A stretch of 45,506 bases of DNA. Origin: JAEEJA01 sp036343175. GTDB taxonomy: Bacteria > Bacillota > Clostridia > Lachnospirales > Lachnospiraceae. Positions within the stretch are counted from its first letter, which is position 1. Every line of letters begins with the position of its first letter. Position numbers and translations under genes: made by a program. This document shows positions 1 through 9,168 of this stretch, piece by piece. The notes under the pieces were generated by a model, which saw only the letters and a list, made by a program, of their open reading frames with translations, searched no databases and was not told the DNA's origin. The stretch covers positions 1 through 45,506 of the forward strand of contig JAZASR010000016.1 in NCBI GenBank assembly GCA_036343175.1, written 5' to 3'.

Positions 1-3000
1 AGTCCAGGTACTAAAATATTCTCCATCGATTCTGGTTATTATTCTAATAATGAAGGTTATAATGGTCGTAAAGTAGTACCAAAAGGGGATTTCCTTTCTT
101 CATGTCTTCAGCTGTATAGTAAAGAAGATCAGGAAAAATACTCTATTGTTGTCAAGACAATTGAGCCATCTGAGCTTAACAGTAATGATGGGTATAAATG
201 GGTAGATTTTGCAGATTTTATTTATATTCATACTGCTGATGAAACAAGTTCAAACAAGGATTTTATAAATGATGCTGCTGGACTTAGAAAAGAATATCCA
301 AATGATGAAATGGTTCAAAAGATGGACAGACTTCTTCTTAAGCAGAATGAATCTGGTTATGTACAATCTGATCCAAGTGTTGAATATGGTAAACCAGGTG
401 ATGGTTATTATGCAAATCCAGAGAATGGTTATAATGATATAAGCTTTGATATTGCAAGAAGAATGTTTTTTAAGATCAATTTTTTAGGTGAGTATGCAAA
501 CAATCACTGTCCTTTGATTTTAAATAAAACTCTTGTAGATGCAAGTGCAAAATTAGGTGATAAAAAATCGGTTACAGGGAAACTTATTGATTATACAACT
601 CTTGATGAGACTAAGTTAACTGGTAGTTTTACTACTATGAAGGAAACGACTGGTCTTAATAACAACATATATAAGCTTACTCTTATGAATCAGCTTATGA
701 ATCCGGGTAAGTTTTATCAGCTTTTCTTTGAAAGTAATAAGGCAAGTGATGGAAAACCTGTAATTGATAATAATGGAAATTGTACAGCTCATTCAGGTGA
801 TGCTGAAAAATATTGGTGTTCGGCTACATTCCTTCCTGCAAGATTAACTGCGCCAGATGATGGTGAAGGAACTCAGTCAACTCAGGAACAGAGTGATATT
901 TTCCATAAGTTCCAGATAAGTTATAATCAACCTAATGGTACATATATTGCAACCACAGAGGCTCAGGGGTTATGGGGCCAGTTTGTATGGACCTATAATA
1001 GTGATGATATTATTAATACAAAATTTGGTGATTCTGTAAAGCAAGAACGCGGAGTTGATGATATGCTTACTAAATGGTACGATGATCCAACATCATGGGG
1101 CTCTAATTTTGTTAGAGGTTCTGGTGAGTTTTCCATTGCCCGTATCATTGAGTATCTGTTGAACTTCCACAGCGCATCCACTACAATGACTGACACGGTA
1201 AAGCAGGAGCGCCCATACAGGGTGCTTGAGATAGAGCCTACTAATGACTTTATATGCAGCGAGAACTATTTCAGGAATATTCTGTTCGATACGGAATTCC
1301 TTAAGAATCATCCTCTGAACTTTAAGTTCACTTACATGACTACCGCTGAGTTCAATGGTAAGAATACTGATCTCCTGAATCAGTATGATGCCATTTACAT
1401 CGGTGCCCAGACAGGTAAGTTCAACAGGCCGGTTGGCTCTGCAAAAAATGCAGTCGAAAGAAATGATAATAACCTAAATGGTTATGCATATGTTCATATC
1501 GGTGATAAACAGGGAAGCTACAGGACATCGGGTAACGACGTAACTTTACTTAAGCTCAAACAGCTTCAGTCTTATGCGAATAACTCTGATGCACCTATCT
1601 TTGTTGATCCGCTTCTCTTAGCATCTAAGTCTACAGAGCTCGCTAAGACAGTTCAGCCAAAGAGCAATATGTATCGTTTCCTTACAAACGATAAGAATAA
1701 GGACAGGTTCGAGCTTCTTTCCGGTATTCAGGACAGTAAGAGATTTACAAACAGTATCGGATACAATAAAGCAGCCATTGACTTTGCTGCGGACTCTAAC
1801 CCTGGAAGCTACGATGATTCCCTGGTTGATTCTTCATCATATGATGTGAAAGAAGGAACCAAAGCAAATAATAATACCATTCAGTATAATGAAGACCTTA
1901 AGAACTATAAGCTTGATTATAAGTTTGACATAGGTGCTCTTACTCAGAATATCAAGGATTTTAAAAAGGTAACGACCGGATCTACAGTTGATCTTACTGA
2001 GCCTGGTCAGAATGACAGCAGAAAGAGAATCTATGTACTGAATAAGTATGGTTATCTTGTAAAGCCTGTATTCTACTCAAAGGTTGCGGATACCAGCAAT
2101 GAATTTAAGCCGGAGAATCGTTACAGACTATTAAGAGTTCTCCGCTTTAACAGCCGTACTGTAGCATATGATCCTGACTTTGATTCATCAAAGAAGCAGG
2201 AGATGATCGATAAGGGTATAAAGCCTTATATGAAGCTTTACTTCTATAGGGATTATAATGCTGATTCAGATGGCCCTGCTGAAGGCAACTCTGACATTAT
2301 TACTATCTATAAAAAGGATGCAGAAGGAAATAATACAGATGAGATCCTTCATCAATATGCTCTCACCAATGAGGAGCAGGCTCAGTATTATCTGACAAGT
2401 TCAGATGAAGCTGATGCCGAACCAAGAAAGTATTCTTATCGTGATGATAACTATGCTTATGTTCAGGATCCTAAGGGTAACTTCTATAAGTCAGGTAATG
2501 TATTCAGACAGTTCTTCTACGATGCTGCTACTGTAGAGAGCGATAATCCTACCTTGTATGCACCTGACTCAAATGGCCAATATATTGTAGGTACTAATGG
2601 ATATGTATGCTCAGTAACGATCGGTAATAAGAAGAGTACTGCCTACTCTGAGTCTCTTGCTGAACAGGTTCAGCTCTATACTCAGGAGAAGAAGCATAAG
2701 TTCGCTGTCAAGTATTATGTCGATATGAATAACGATGGTATTATCGATGAGAATGATCTCTATGATAATACAGCTGCTTCTGTCGGCGGAACGCTTTATG
2801 ACCATAAGACAGCATATGATTCTGCTGAAGATAATGCAACTGAGCTTGTATATTCAAAGAACTTTAACTTCTGGGTGTATCCAGAGACCGATACTTATGT
2901 ACAGGCAAGTAATGTACATATGAAGTATCCGGATGCTTCAGTTACGAAGAATGGCGGATATACATATTCATTCGACCTTAATAAGATAAAGTCCAAGATC

Positions 3001-6000
3001 AAGCGAGGCAATCTTTCATGGAGGATCGTTGTATATGATACAGATGATCTGTCCAACAGCAAATGTCTTGATGGTTCTGCCTGGATCAGCGGCGATGTTT
3101 ATAAGAAGATGATGAAGACTGATGGTATGACTACCGATGTTGATACTAATGAAGGTATGAACAGAGTTAACATCCTTCAGGTCGTAAGCAACAGTGATAT
3201 CAATACTGATGGAGATCTTTCACATGATTCCGGTCTTTTCAAAGAATATAAGAATGTTCTCGATTACAGGTATAATATCAATACTATAAGTCTTTCAGAT
3301 TTCATTGCATGGTTCAAAGCGGTTAATGGTGAAGGTAAGGATATTTATGATGCGAATGGTCTGAAAGATTCAGATGACGATAATGGTCCTGTTACTATTA
3401 CTGATAAAAATGGTAATGAAAAGAAGGTACACTTTGATCCATCTACAGCCGGTTATATGATGGTCGGCGGCACTGACGCTCCGGGACAGAGAAAGGTCGT
3501 TGCTGCCTCCAAGATTCGTGCAGGTTTCGTAATCGATGAGGGCGGTAAGACATATTATTATCCGGCAAATGCTAACATTGCAGAAGTATATAATAAGAAT
3601 AATGATTATAGTATTAAATATACTCCTAAGATGGGCAGCTATGATAGTGCTGATGAGTTCGAAGCTCAGTGTCCTGACTTCAGTATCTTGAATGATACAG
3701 ACCCATTCAACATGCTTGTAATAAGCTGTGAAAAGGAACTTCAGGAAAAGGCAGGAAGTGATGATGGCGCTAGGGCTGCTGAAGGCTATATCAGTAAGAT
3801 GATTACTGATGGCGGTGCAGTTGTCTTCACTAACGATGGTATTGATGGGAAATATATTACATCCTCATCTGTTAAGAAACTTAAGGATAATCTGGCTTTA
3901 AGCAGATTTACTGACGGCACTACAGGATATAAGGATGACCTTAAGGATTTCCCTGGTACTATCGCCGATGAGCGTACATATTATAATGTACTTCAGAATT
4001 CTGCAGGCGGTTCCAAGCATACCTTTAAGAATGATATCTTTACTCAGATCCTTAATGGAAAATTCAGTGAATCAGTAGTTGAATACTGTTCCAAAGCAGT
4101 ATATAAGACCAGTCTGATTTCTAAGGAGAATGATGGCACTGTTACAAGGTATCCTTATACCATTGCTACATTTGCAGCTGTAAAGGGTGCTCAGGCTCAG
4201 ACCTTCCAGCTCAATCTTGAAAATCCTGACCTTGATGTCTACTACTGTCTGTCAGGTGACAGCACTGCAGATAATAAGGGATCTATGTATGACAGTTTCC
4301 AGGTCGCTCAGACATTTAAGAGGTCAACCTATGGTATCTCACCTAATGATGCAGCTAATAACTACTATATGTACATGGTAAATAATACCTCATACATCGG
4401 CATCGATCTTAATAATTGTACTGCTGATGAGATGAAGCTCTTTATCAACACATTGTGTGCTACTACAAACGTTAAGTATGATGTTCCTGAGGTTCGTATC
4501 GATAAGGGTGTTGACATAGTTCCCGACTATGAAGCTGATGCTCCTGTACTTGAAAAGAAGGATGCAAATGGCGTCGTTATCAAGGATAAGACGATAGATA
4601 AGTTTACAAAGACACAGACCGATAACGAGAGCTATTATAAGTTAAAGGTTTCTAATGTCGGTGCAACTGCTCAGTTCTCACCTGTATATAAGTCTTACAG
4701 AAAGGATTCTGCTACACTTGCATCTCTTAATGTTGCAACCAATGACGATTCTCTTCTCTACTCAAACCCTAATGTAAAGGCTACTATCGGTAATCTTCTC
4801 TCGGGTGAAAAAGAAGCAGCATCTGCAGCTGCAGCAAGTAAGAGACTTATAGATTACTACCTTGCAAACAATGAGATCAGTCTTGGAGAAATGAGCGACT
4901 CTGATTACCTTGTGTTTGGATACAGTCAGAATGATGCATCTAATCCGGAGGCGCAGGATAATGATTTCGTAACCATAAGTGCAGGAGGAAAGACTATAGT
5001 TTCCTTCCCTAAGATCACAAGTAAGGCTGATCTTGGTACCAACCTCCACGTTGTAAAGGTATCTGTTCAGAGGTTAAAGATGCTTGCCGGTTTGAATGCA
5101 GGTATTACATTCGGTGGAAGTGGAATCATTGATGATAACAGGGTATACAGACTTGGCAGCAGATCAGATGCGGATGGCTACATCATGTATCTGAAGCAGG
5201 AAAAGAAGATCGGTTATGTTTCTTATGCACCTCAGTCTTATGATACTTCGGTAGTTAAGCCTAAGACAGAGAACCTGGCTGAGACAGCTATTGAAGAGTA
5301 TAAGAGGGCTGTAACTCTTTACCTTAATAAATATAATGATTTTGTTAACAGTCCAGAAGTTCAGGATGATATGAATACCGTTAATGGCAAGCGCCTTTCT
5401 GATAGATTGAGGGATTTCATAAAAGATAATTCTGTATTCTCAAAGTCGTACAAGGAACCGGAAACTGGTTCTGATGGTATTGATACTGATACATTTAAGC
5501 TTGTACCGATGACAACTGCAGATTATCAGCTTGACAAAAATGATCCAATGCTTCTTCAGAATGCTTACTTCTATTATCACAGTATTTGCAATCTTGCTAT
5601 CAACAATGATGAAGGAAAAGCAATATATGGCAATACACACAGGATCTATTTCACACCTATTGATACTTATCTGAATACCAGGATCGTCGGTAACTTCAAG
5701 GTATCATATGTAAAGACCTCTGATGGAAACGCCGATAATGAAGAGGCTGTTCCGATCGATGAGATCTATAAGCAGAATCCGATAAAGGGTAATGAATTAG
5801 ATTATCCTAATAGCAATCCTGTAACGATCGATGAGATCTATAAGCAGAATCCGATAAAGGGTAATGAATTAGATTATCCTAATAGCAATCCTGTAACTGT
5901 ACTTAAGTCATATGCAGGTGAGAATTATGAGTTCAACGTTAACAACCAGAACTATCTTGTAACACCGGATCAGATAACTAAGCCTTCCGGATACTTCATA

Positions 6001-6147
6001 CTTCTCAACAAGGGTATGCTCAAGAAGGATTATAAGTTTGTCAAGTTCGAGATTGCGAGTGGAAAGACGAAGTCTACAACATATCTTGAGATCTATGAGG
6101 ATCAGGTAGCAGTAGACGAGCCAACATATCTCTTCGATCTTGACTGA
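1..6147 (+). CDS. Giant DUF5057-like protein, 3' part (5' end outside window)
   Basis: The reading frame is open from base 1, with no stop before TGA at 6145-6147, so at least 2048 residues are visible and the start lies upstream; the ATG at 310 is only an internal Met. Two similar modules are visible. One begins with the strand RVLEIEPTNDF (near base 1219) and continues to YDAIYIGAQTGKFN (near 1384). The other begins with VNILQVVSNSD (near 3165) and continues to FNMLVISCEKE (near 3706). A buried strand followed by a 'YDxIYIG'-type strand is what I recall of DUF5057 proteins of Clostridia, whose function is unknown. The protein is rich in Asn, Asp, Tyr and Ser, which suggests a cell-surface or secreted product, but the N-terminal signal is not in view. 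Near the C terminus a 24-residue segment is perfectly duplicated. The first ~1.1 kb is visibly AT-richer than the rest. The family call is moderately sure; the function is unknown. Confidence 0.6.
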   Translation, partial: SPGTKIFSIDSGYYSNNEGYNGRKVVPKGDFLSSCLQLYSKEDQEKYSIVVKTIEPSELNSNDGYKWVDFADFIYIHTADETSSNKDFINDAAGLRKEYPNDEMVQKMDRLLLKQNESGYVQSDPSVEYGKPGDGYYANPENGYNDISFDIARRMFFKINFLGEYANNHCPLILNKTLVDASAKLGDKKSVTGKLIDYTTLDETKLTGSFTTMKETTGLNNNIYKLTLMNQLMNPGKFYQLFFESNKASDGKPVIDNNGNCTAHSGDAEKYWCSATFLPARLTAPDDGEGTQSTQEQSDIFHKFQISYNQPNGTYIATTEAQGLWGQFVWTYNSDDIINTKFGDSVKQERGVDDMLTKWYDDPTSWGSNFVRGSGEFSIARIIEYLLNFHSASTTMTDTVKQERPYRVLEIEPTNDFICSENYFRNILFDTEFLKNHPLNFKFTYMTTAEFNGKNTDLLNQYDAIYIGAQTGKFNRPVGSAKNAVERNDNNLNGYAYVHIGDKQGSYRTSGNDVTLLKLKQLQSYANNSDAPIFVDPLLLASKSTELAKTVQPKSNMYRFLTNDKNKDRFELLSGIQDSKRFTNSIGYNKAAIDFAADSNPGSYDDSLVDSSSYDVKEGTKANNNTIQYNEDLKNYKLDYKFDIGALTQNIKDFKKVTTGSTVDLTEPGQNDSRKRIYVLNKYGYLVKPVFYSKVADTSNEFKPENRYRLLRVLRFNSRTVAYDPDFDSSKKQEMIDKGIKPYMKLYFYRDYNADSDGPAEGNSDIITIYKKDAEGNNTDEILHQYALTNEEQAQYYLTSSDEADAEPRKYSYRDDNYAYVQDPKGNFYKSGNVFRQFFYDAATVESDNPTLYAPDSNGQYIVGTNGYVCSVTIGNKKSTAYSESLAEQVQLYTQEKKHKFAVKYYVDMNNDGIIDENDLYDNTAASVGGTLYDHKTAYDSAEDNATELVYSKNFNFWVYPETDTYVQASNVHMKYPDASVTKNGGYTYSFDLNKIKSKIKRGNLSWRIVVYDTDDLSNSKCLDGSAWISGDVYKKMMKTDGMTTDVDTNEGMNRVNILQVVSNSDINTDGDLSHDSGLFKEYKNVLDYRYNINTISLSDFIAWFKAVNGEGKDIYDANGLKDSDDDNGPVTITDKNGNEKKVHFDPSTAGYMMVGGTDAPGQRKVVAASKIRAGFVIDEGGKTYYYPANANIAEVYNKNNDYSIKYTPKMGSYDSADEFEAQCPDFSILNDTDPFNMLVISCEKELQEKAGSDDGARAAEGYISKMITDGGAVVFTNDGIDGKYITSSSVKKLKDNLALSRFTDGTTGYKDDLKDFPGTIADERTYYNVLQNSAGGSKHTFKNDIFTQILNGKFSESVVEYCSKAVYKTSLISKENDGTVTRYPYTIATFAAVKGAQAQTFQLNLENPDLDVYYCLSGDSTADNKGSMYDSFQVAQTFKRSTYGISPNDAANNYYMYMVNNTSYIGIDLNNCTADEMKLFINTLCATTNVKYDVPEVRIDKGVDIVPDYEADAPVLEKKDANGVVIKDKTIDKFTKTQTDNESYYKLKVSNVGATAQFSPVYKSYRKDSATLASLNVATNDDSLLYSNPNVKATIGNLLSGEKEAASAAAASKRLIDYYLANNEISLGEMSDSDYLVFGYSQNDASNPEAQDNDFVTISAGGKTIVSFPKITSKADLGTNLHVVKVSVQRLKMLAGLNAGITFGGSGIIDDNRVYRLGSRSDADGYIMYLKQEKKIGYVSYAPQSYDTSVVKPKTENLAETAIEEYKRAVTLYLNKYNDFVNSPEVQDDMNTVNGKRLSDRLRDFIKDNSVFSKSYKEPETGSDGIDTDTFKLVPMTTADYQLDKNDPMLLQNAYFYYHSICNLAINNDEGKAIYGNTHRIYFTPIDTYLNTRIVGNFKVSYVKTSDGNADNEEAVPIDEIYKQNPIKGNELDYPNSNPVTIDEIYKQNPIKGNELDYPNSNPVTVLKSYAGENYEFNVNNQNYLVTPDQITKPSGYFILLNKGMLKKDYKFVKFEIASGKTKSTTYLEIYEDQVAVDEPTYLFDLD
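5753..5897 (+). repeat. Perfect 72-bp tandem duplication inside the DUF5057-like gene
   Basis: Two identical 72-bp copies (5753-5824 and 5825-5896) stand head to tail and stay in frame. They double a 24-residue block that starts IDEIYKQNPIKG. Complete identity, including synonymous positions, indicates a very recent duplication by slippage or unequal recombination. Confidence 0.95.
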
Positions 6148-6248
6148 TGCTGGCAAGTTAGCAGACATTGATCTAACTTAAACTCACAGATCCTGACTAA
6201 AGTTAATAAGTAAGCTTAAACTTTGCTTAAGGTTAAGGTAAACACTAT

Positions 6249-6282
6249 AAGCCCGCCGGAAATTCCGGCGGGCTTATTTTTT
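6249..6282 (+). terminator. Rho-independent terminator of the DUF5057-like gene
   Basis: A very stable GC-rich hairpin has arms 6249-6261 and 6263-6275 (core GCCCGCCGG / CCGGCGGGC). A T-rich tract follows at 6274-6282. It lies about 100 bases after the stop codon. Confidence 0.9.
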
Positions 6283-6314
6283 GCCCGGTGGAATTTCCGA
6301 CGGGCTTATTTTTT
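6283..6314 (+). terminator. Second, imperfect terminator copy
   Basis: GCCCGGTGGAA pairs with TTCCGACGGGC (6283-6305) with two mismatches and is followed by another T-tract. It looks like a diverged tandem copy of the preceding terminator. Further GCCCGGTGG / GTCCGGTGG fragments follow up to about 6350, as if the element had been duplicated several times and decayed. Confidence 0.6.
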
Positions 6315-6685
6315 GCCCGGTGGCGGTCGGGCATGTCCGGTGGCGGTCAGGTGGGTCAATAAATTTTCCACTTGCAAGCTGATTCTCTTTGTGATAAACT
6401 TTATTTTATGTTGCGATCAGAGGGATAATCACGCCTTTTTGTAAGCGGCTTTTCTTTCTCTCACCGTGCATAAATACAAGAAAACACGCATCCGCTATTA
6501 AGCCCGGTGCTTTGTTTGCTGCTTTTATATGTCATTTTTGTATGGCATTTTTCTAGGGCATTTTATGTATGTCCTGGCCTTTATCACCATGCAATACTAA
6601 AGATGCATTGATCATATGCAGTAGGCATTGTTTTGGCTTATTTTGCTCATGCCGGATGCGGAAGAAAAACCATGGAGGTAAAAAA
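6315..6685 (+). other. Spacer and probable rpsB leader
   Basis: No credible gene is seen here. A plausible promoter is TTGCAA (6372-6377), 17 bases, then TAAACT (6395-6400) with an extended TGa. That would give an rpsB leader of roughly 280 nt. The leader contains short degenerate repeats of a 'TATGGCATTTTT' type around 6530-6570. Long leaders before ribosomal protein genes are often autoregulatory, but I cannot assign a known motif. Confidence 0.4.
6372..6400 (+). promoter_or_regulatory. Probable sigma-A promoter for rpsB
   Basis: TTGCAA (6372-6377), 17-base spacer, TAAACT (6395-6400), with TG one base upstream of the -10 (extended -10). It is the best-spaced promoter-like pair I found between the preceding terminators and rpsB. 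Confidence 0.4.
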
Positions 6686-7429
6686 ATGAGCGTTATTTCA
6701 ATGAAACAGTTACTCGAGGCAGGTGTTCATTTCGGACATCAGACAAGAAGATGGAACCCTAAGATGGCTCCATACATCTACACAGAGCGTAACAACATCC
6801 ACATCATCGATCTTCAGAAGACAGTCGGCATGATCGATACAGCTTACAACGCTGTTAAGGATATCGTTGCTGACGGCGGTACCATTCTTTTCGTAGGTAC
6901 CAAGAAGCAGGCACAGGATTCTATAAAGACTGAGGCTCTTCGCTGCGGTATGTACTATGTTAATGAGAGATGGCTTGGCGGTATGCTTACAAACTTCCAG
7001 ACTATCCAGACACGTATCAAGAGACTCAAGGACATCAAGGCTATGGCTGAAGATGGTACATTCGACGTACTTCCTAAAAAGGAAGTTATCCTCCTTAAGA
7101 AGGAGCAGGAGAAGCTTGAGAAGAACCTTGGCGGTATCGAGAACATGAAGAGGATCCCGGACGCTATCTTCATCGTAGATCCTAAGAAGGAAGCTATCTG
7201 TGTAAAAGAAGCACATGCACTCGGTATTACACTTATAGGTATCGCTGATACAAACTGCGATCCGGAAGAGCTTGATTACGTTATCCCTGGCAATGATGAT
7301 GCCATAAGAGCCGTAAAGCTCATCACGGCTACAATGGCAGATGCTGTCATCGAAGCTAATCAGGGCCAGGCTAATGACACAGAGGAAGTTCCAGATACAG
7401 ATGAAGATGATGTACCTGAGGAGAACTGA
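6686..7429 (+). CDS. rpsB: 30S ribosomal protein S2
   Basis: S2 (247 aa) is a structural protein of the small ribosomal subunit, bound at the head-body junction. The N terminus MSVISMKQLLEAGVHFGHQ and the segments RRWNPKMAPYIY, FVGTKKQA, NERWLGGMLTNF and AIFIVDPKKE are hallmark S2 sequence. The ATG at 6686 is chosen because GGAGG (6674-6678) lies 7 bases upstream and the N terminus matches the family; the in-frame ATG at 6569 would add an unrelated 39-residue extension with no good ribosome binding site. The C-terminal ~20 residues are strongly acidic (ending DTDEDDVPEEN), common in this group. It is followed by tsf, the usual rpsB-tsf order, but with an unusually repeat-rich spacer of 259 bp. 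Confidence 0.98.
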   Translation: MSVISMKQLLEAGVHFGHQTRRWNPKMAPYIYTERNNIHIIDLQKTVGMIDTAYNAVKDIVADGGTILFVGTKKQAQDSIKTEALRCGMYYVNERWLGGMLTNFQTIQTRIKRLKDIKAMAEDGTFDVLPKKEVILLKKEQEKLEKNLGGIENMKRIPDAIFIVDPKKEAICVKEAHALGITLIGIADTNCDPEELDYVIPGNDDAIRAVKLITATMADAVIEANQGQANDTEEVPDTDEDDVPEEN

Positions 7430-7570
7430 AACTGATAATTAACTGGTAATTAACTGAAAGAAACTGATAAAATCTGATAATAACTGATATTTTTTAAGTT
7501 CGACAGTAGGATGCGCCCTTGAAAAGTATAAGCAAAGCAGATAAGGCTTATAGGCTTATGTATAATATAC

Positions 7571-7670
7571 AGGCAGAGCTTTAGATATTTATGCAATAAT
7601 ATAAAGGCAGAGCTTTTGATATTTATGCAATAATGTAAAGGCAGAACTTAAATATTGTTTAATAACTGAA
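7571..7670 (+). repeat. 34-bp tandem repeat in the rpsB-tsf spacer
   Basis: About three head-to-tail copies start at 7571, 7605 and 7639, each opening AGGCAGARCTT and containing ATATTTATGCAATAAT in the first two. Copies 1 and 2 differ at only a few bases; copy 3 is diverged and runs into the tsf ribosome binding site region. A TATAAT (7561-7566) precedes copy 1, without a clear -35. Confidence 0.85.
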
Positions 7671-7688
7671 TATGAAAGGATTATAATA

Positions 7689-8621
7689 ATGGCATTTACA
7701 GCTAAGGATGTAAAGACACTCCGTGACATGACAGGTGCAGGCATGATGGACTGCAAGAAGGCACTCGGAGCAACTGATGGCAATATAGATGAAGCAGTTA
7801 ACTGGCTTCGTGAGAACGGTCTCGCCAAGGCAGCCAAGAAGGCTGACAGGATCGCTGCTGAAGGTCTTGTAGCAGTTGACGTTGATGAGGATGGAAAGCG
7901 CGGTTCTATCGTAGAGGTCAACTCTGAGACAGATTTCGTAGCAAAGAATGAGAAGTTCCAGTCATATGTTGCTTCTATCGCAGCACAGGCTAAGCAGTCA
8001 GGCGCTAAGAATATCGAGGAGTTCCTCGCAGAGAAGTCTATCCTTGATCCTTCAATGTCTGTTGAAGATAAGAATAAAGAAGAAGTAGCAGTTATAGGTG
8101 AAAACTTAAAGATCCGCCGTTTTGCTGTTCTTAATGCAGAGGACGGTATTATCGTTCCTTATGTACACGCCGGCGGCAGGATCGGTGTTCTTGTACATGC
8201 TTCAACCGATGCACCTGACAATGCGGACGTTAAGTCAGCACTTGAGCTCGTAGCTATGCAGGTCGCTTCCATGAGACCTAAGTACTTCTCAAAGAACGAT
8301 GTTCCTTCAGATTGGATCGATTCCGAGAAGGAAGTTCTTATGAAGGAAGCTCAGAATGAGAAGCCAAATGGCAACGACAAGATGTGGAATGGTATCGTTA
8401 TGGGCCGTCTCAATAAGGAATTCAAGGAGATCTGTCTTCTTGATCAGGAGTTTGTATTTGCTGAGGATGGCAAGCCATCTGTAGAGAAATTTGTCGCTGA
8501 CAAGGCAAAGGAGCTGGGAGTAAGCTTAAAGCTTGTTGAGTTTGTAAGATTCGAGACAGGTGAAGGTCTTGAGAAGAAGAATGAAGACTTCGCAGCTGAA
8601 GTTGCAGCTCAGATGAAATAA
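7689..8621 (+). CDS. tsf: Elongation factor Ts
   Basis: EF-Ts (310 aa) is the guanine-nucleotide exchange factor that regenerates EF-Tu-GTP in the cytoplasm. The UBA-like N-terminal domain (KDVKTLRDMTGAGMMDCKKAL, residues 5-25) is followed by the diagnostic core motif around VEVNSETDFVAKN (near residue 77), which contacts EF-Tu. Length is usual for Firmicutes. ATG 7689 is preceded by GAAAGGA. It pairs with rpsB in the standard order. Downstream come a hairpin cluster and a clear terminator, so rpsB-tsf is probably a closed transcription unit. Confidence 0.98.
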   Translation: MAFTAKDVKTLRDMTGAGMMDCKKALGATDGNIDEAVNWLRENGLAKAAKKADRIAAEGLVAVDVDEDGKRGSIVEVNSETDFVAKNEKFQSYVASIAAQAKQSGAKNIEEFLAEKSILDPSMSVEDKNKEEVAVIGENLKIRRFAVLNAEDGIIVPYVHAGGRIGVLVHASTDAPDNADVKSALELVAMQVASMRPKYFSKNDVPSDWIDSEKEVLMKEAQNEKPNGNDKMWNGIVMGRLNKEFKEICLLDQEFVFAEDGKPSVEKFVADKAKELGVSLKLVEFVRFETGEGLEKKNEDFAAEVAAQMK

Positions 8622-8790
8622 GTTCGATTTTTTCGAACTATTGGAAGAATGCAAAAGCATTCTTCTATCTGATCCGATGCGATCAGGGGCCGCAAAACAG
8701 ATGCAGTAAAAGATGATTTCTTCGAAATTGTCTATTGGAAACTGCAAAGCAGCAGTTTCTGTCTGACTAATGCTTTACGTTCTTCGTTAA
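8622..8790 (+). other. Cluster of perfect stem-loops after tsf, possible structured RNA
   Basis: Directly after the tsf stop lie GTTCGA-loop-TCGAAC (8622-8638), a 9-bp stem GAAGAATGC/GCATTCTTC with an AAAA loop (8644-8665), CTGATC/GATCAG (8669-8686) and an 8-bp stem GAAACTGC/GCAGTTTC (8738-8759). The second and fourth sit in the same context (CTATTGGA before; TCTRTCTGA after) but have different stem sequences that still pair. None is followed by a T-tract, so they are not simple terminators. No gene was seen. Confidence 0.55.
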
Positions 8791-8815
8791 GTAATCAACA
8801 TCTCTGAAAAATAAG

Positions 8816-8858
8816 AGTCTCGTAAATGCTGATATATCGGCGTTTACGGGACTTTTTC
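8816..8858 (+). terminator. Terminator of the rpsB-tsf unit
   Basis: AGTCTCGTAAATGC (8816-8829) pairs with GCGTTTACGGGACT (8840-8853) with minor wobble, followed by TTTTT (8853-8857). Confidence 0.9.
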
Positions 8859-9100
8859 CTTTGCCCGGCTTTATCAGATTTTATCAGAATTTATCGGATT
8901 TCACCTGCTGTTTATTCTCCGCAAATGCAGATATATTAACGTTTGAGGAACCAAAATCTCTTTTGACGCATTTTATTGTAAATGATAACTGTTTCCATGC
9001 CCGTGTCTTTGCTTACAATTTCGGCAGGAAGATCTGCGTAAATATTGTTCTGTGAATCTTTGTCAATCCTGCAGTAAAAAAATATTTATTTTATAGCAAT
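8859..9100 (+). other. Spacer without a recognised gene
   Basis: A 64-codon open frame (8861-9055) has no ribosome binding site and no recognisable protein features. Short TTATCRGATT-like repeats occur at 8870-8900. Otherwise I see nothing in this stretch. Confidence 0.4.
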
Positions 9101-9135
9101 ATTATAGTATAATTTTATCAGAAAATTGATATAAT
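9101..9135 (+). promoter_or_regulatory. Toxin-antitoxin promoter with putative operator
   Basis: A TATAAT box (9130-9135) lies 21 bases upstream of the first ATG (9151). Where its -35 should be, a perfect inverted repeat ATTATA-G-TATAAT (9101-9113) is found. An antitoxin-bound palindrome overlapping the promoter is typical of type II toxin-antitoxin autoregulation. The operator assignment is an inference. Confidence 0.4.
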
Positions 9136-9168
9136 ATACGATCTTCAGAAATGAAAGGAGAGATGATT

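Noticed and set aside
6223..6444. 73-codon open frame across the duplicated terminators
   Set aside because: It reads through terminator hairpins; translation is repetitive and there is no start signal.
6569..6685. N-terminal extension of S2
   Set aside because: The 39 residues do not resemble S2, and GGAGG is placed for ATG 6686.
6710..7216. 168-codon open frame on the minus strand opposite rpsB
   Set aside because: It is antisense to a certain S2 gene, has no ribosome binding site and its composition mirrors the + strand gene.
8861..9055. 64-codon open frame after the tsf terminator
   Set aside because: No ribosome binding site, no recognisable features, starts within a terminator-flanking spacer.
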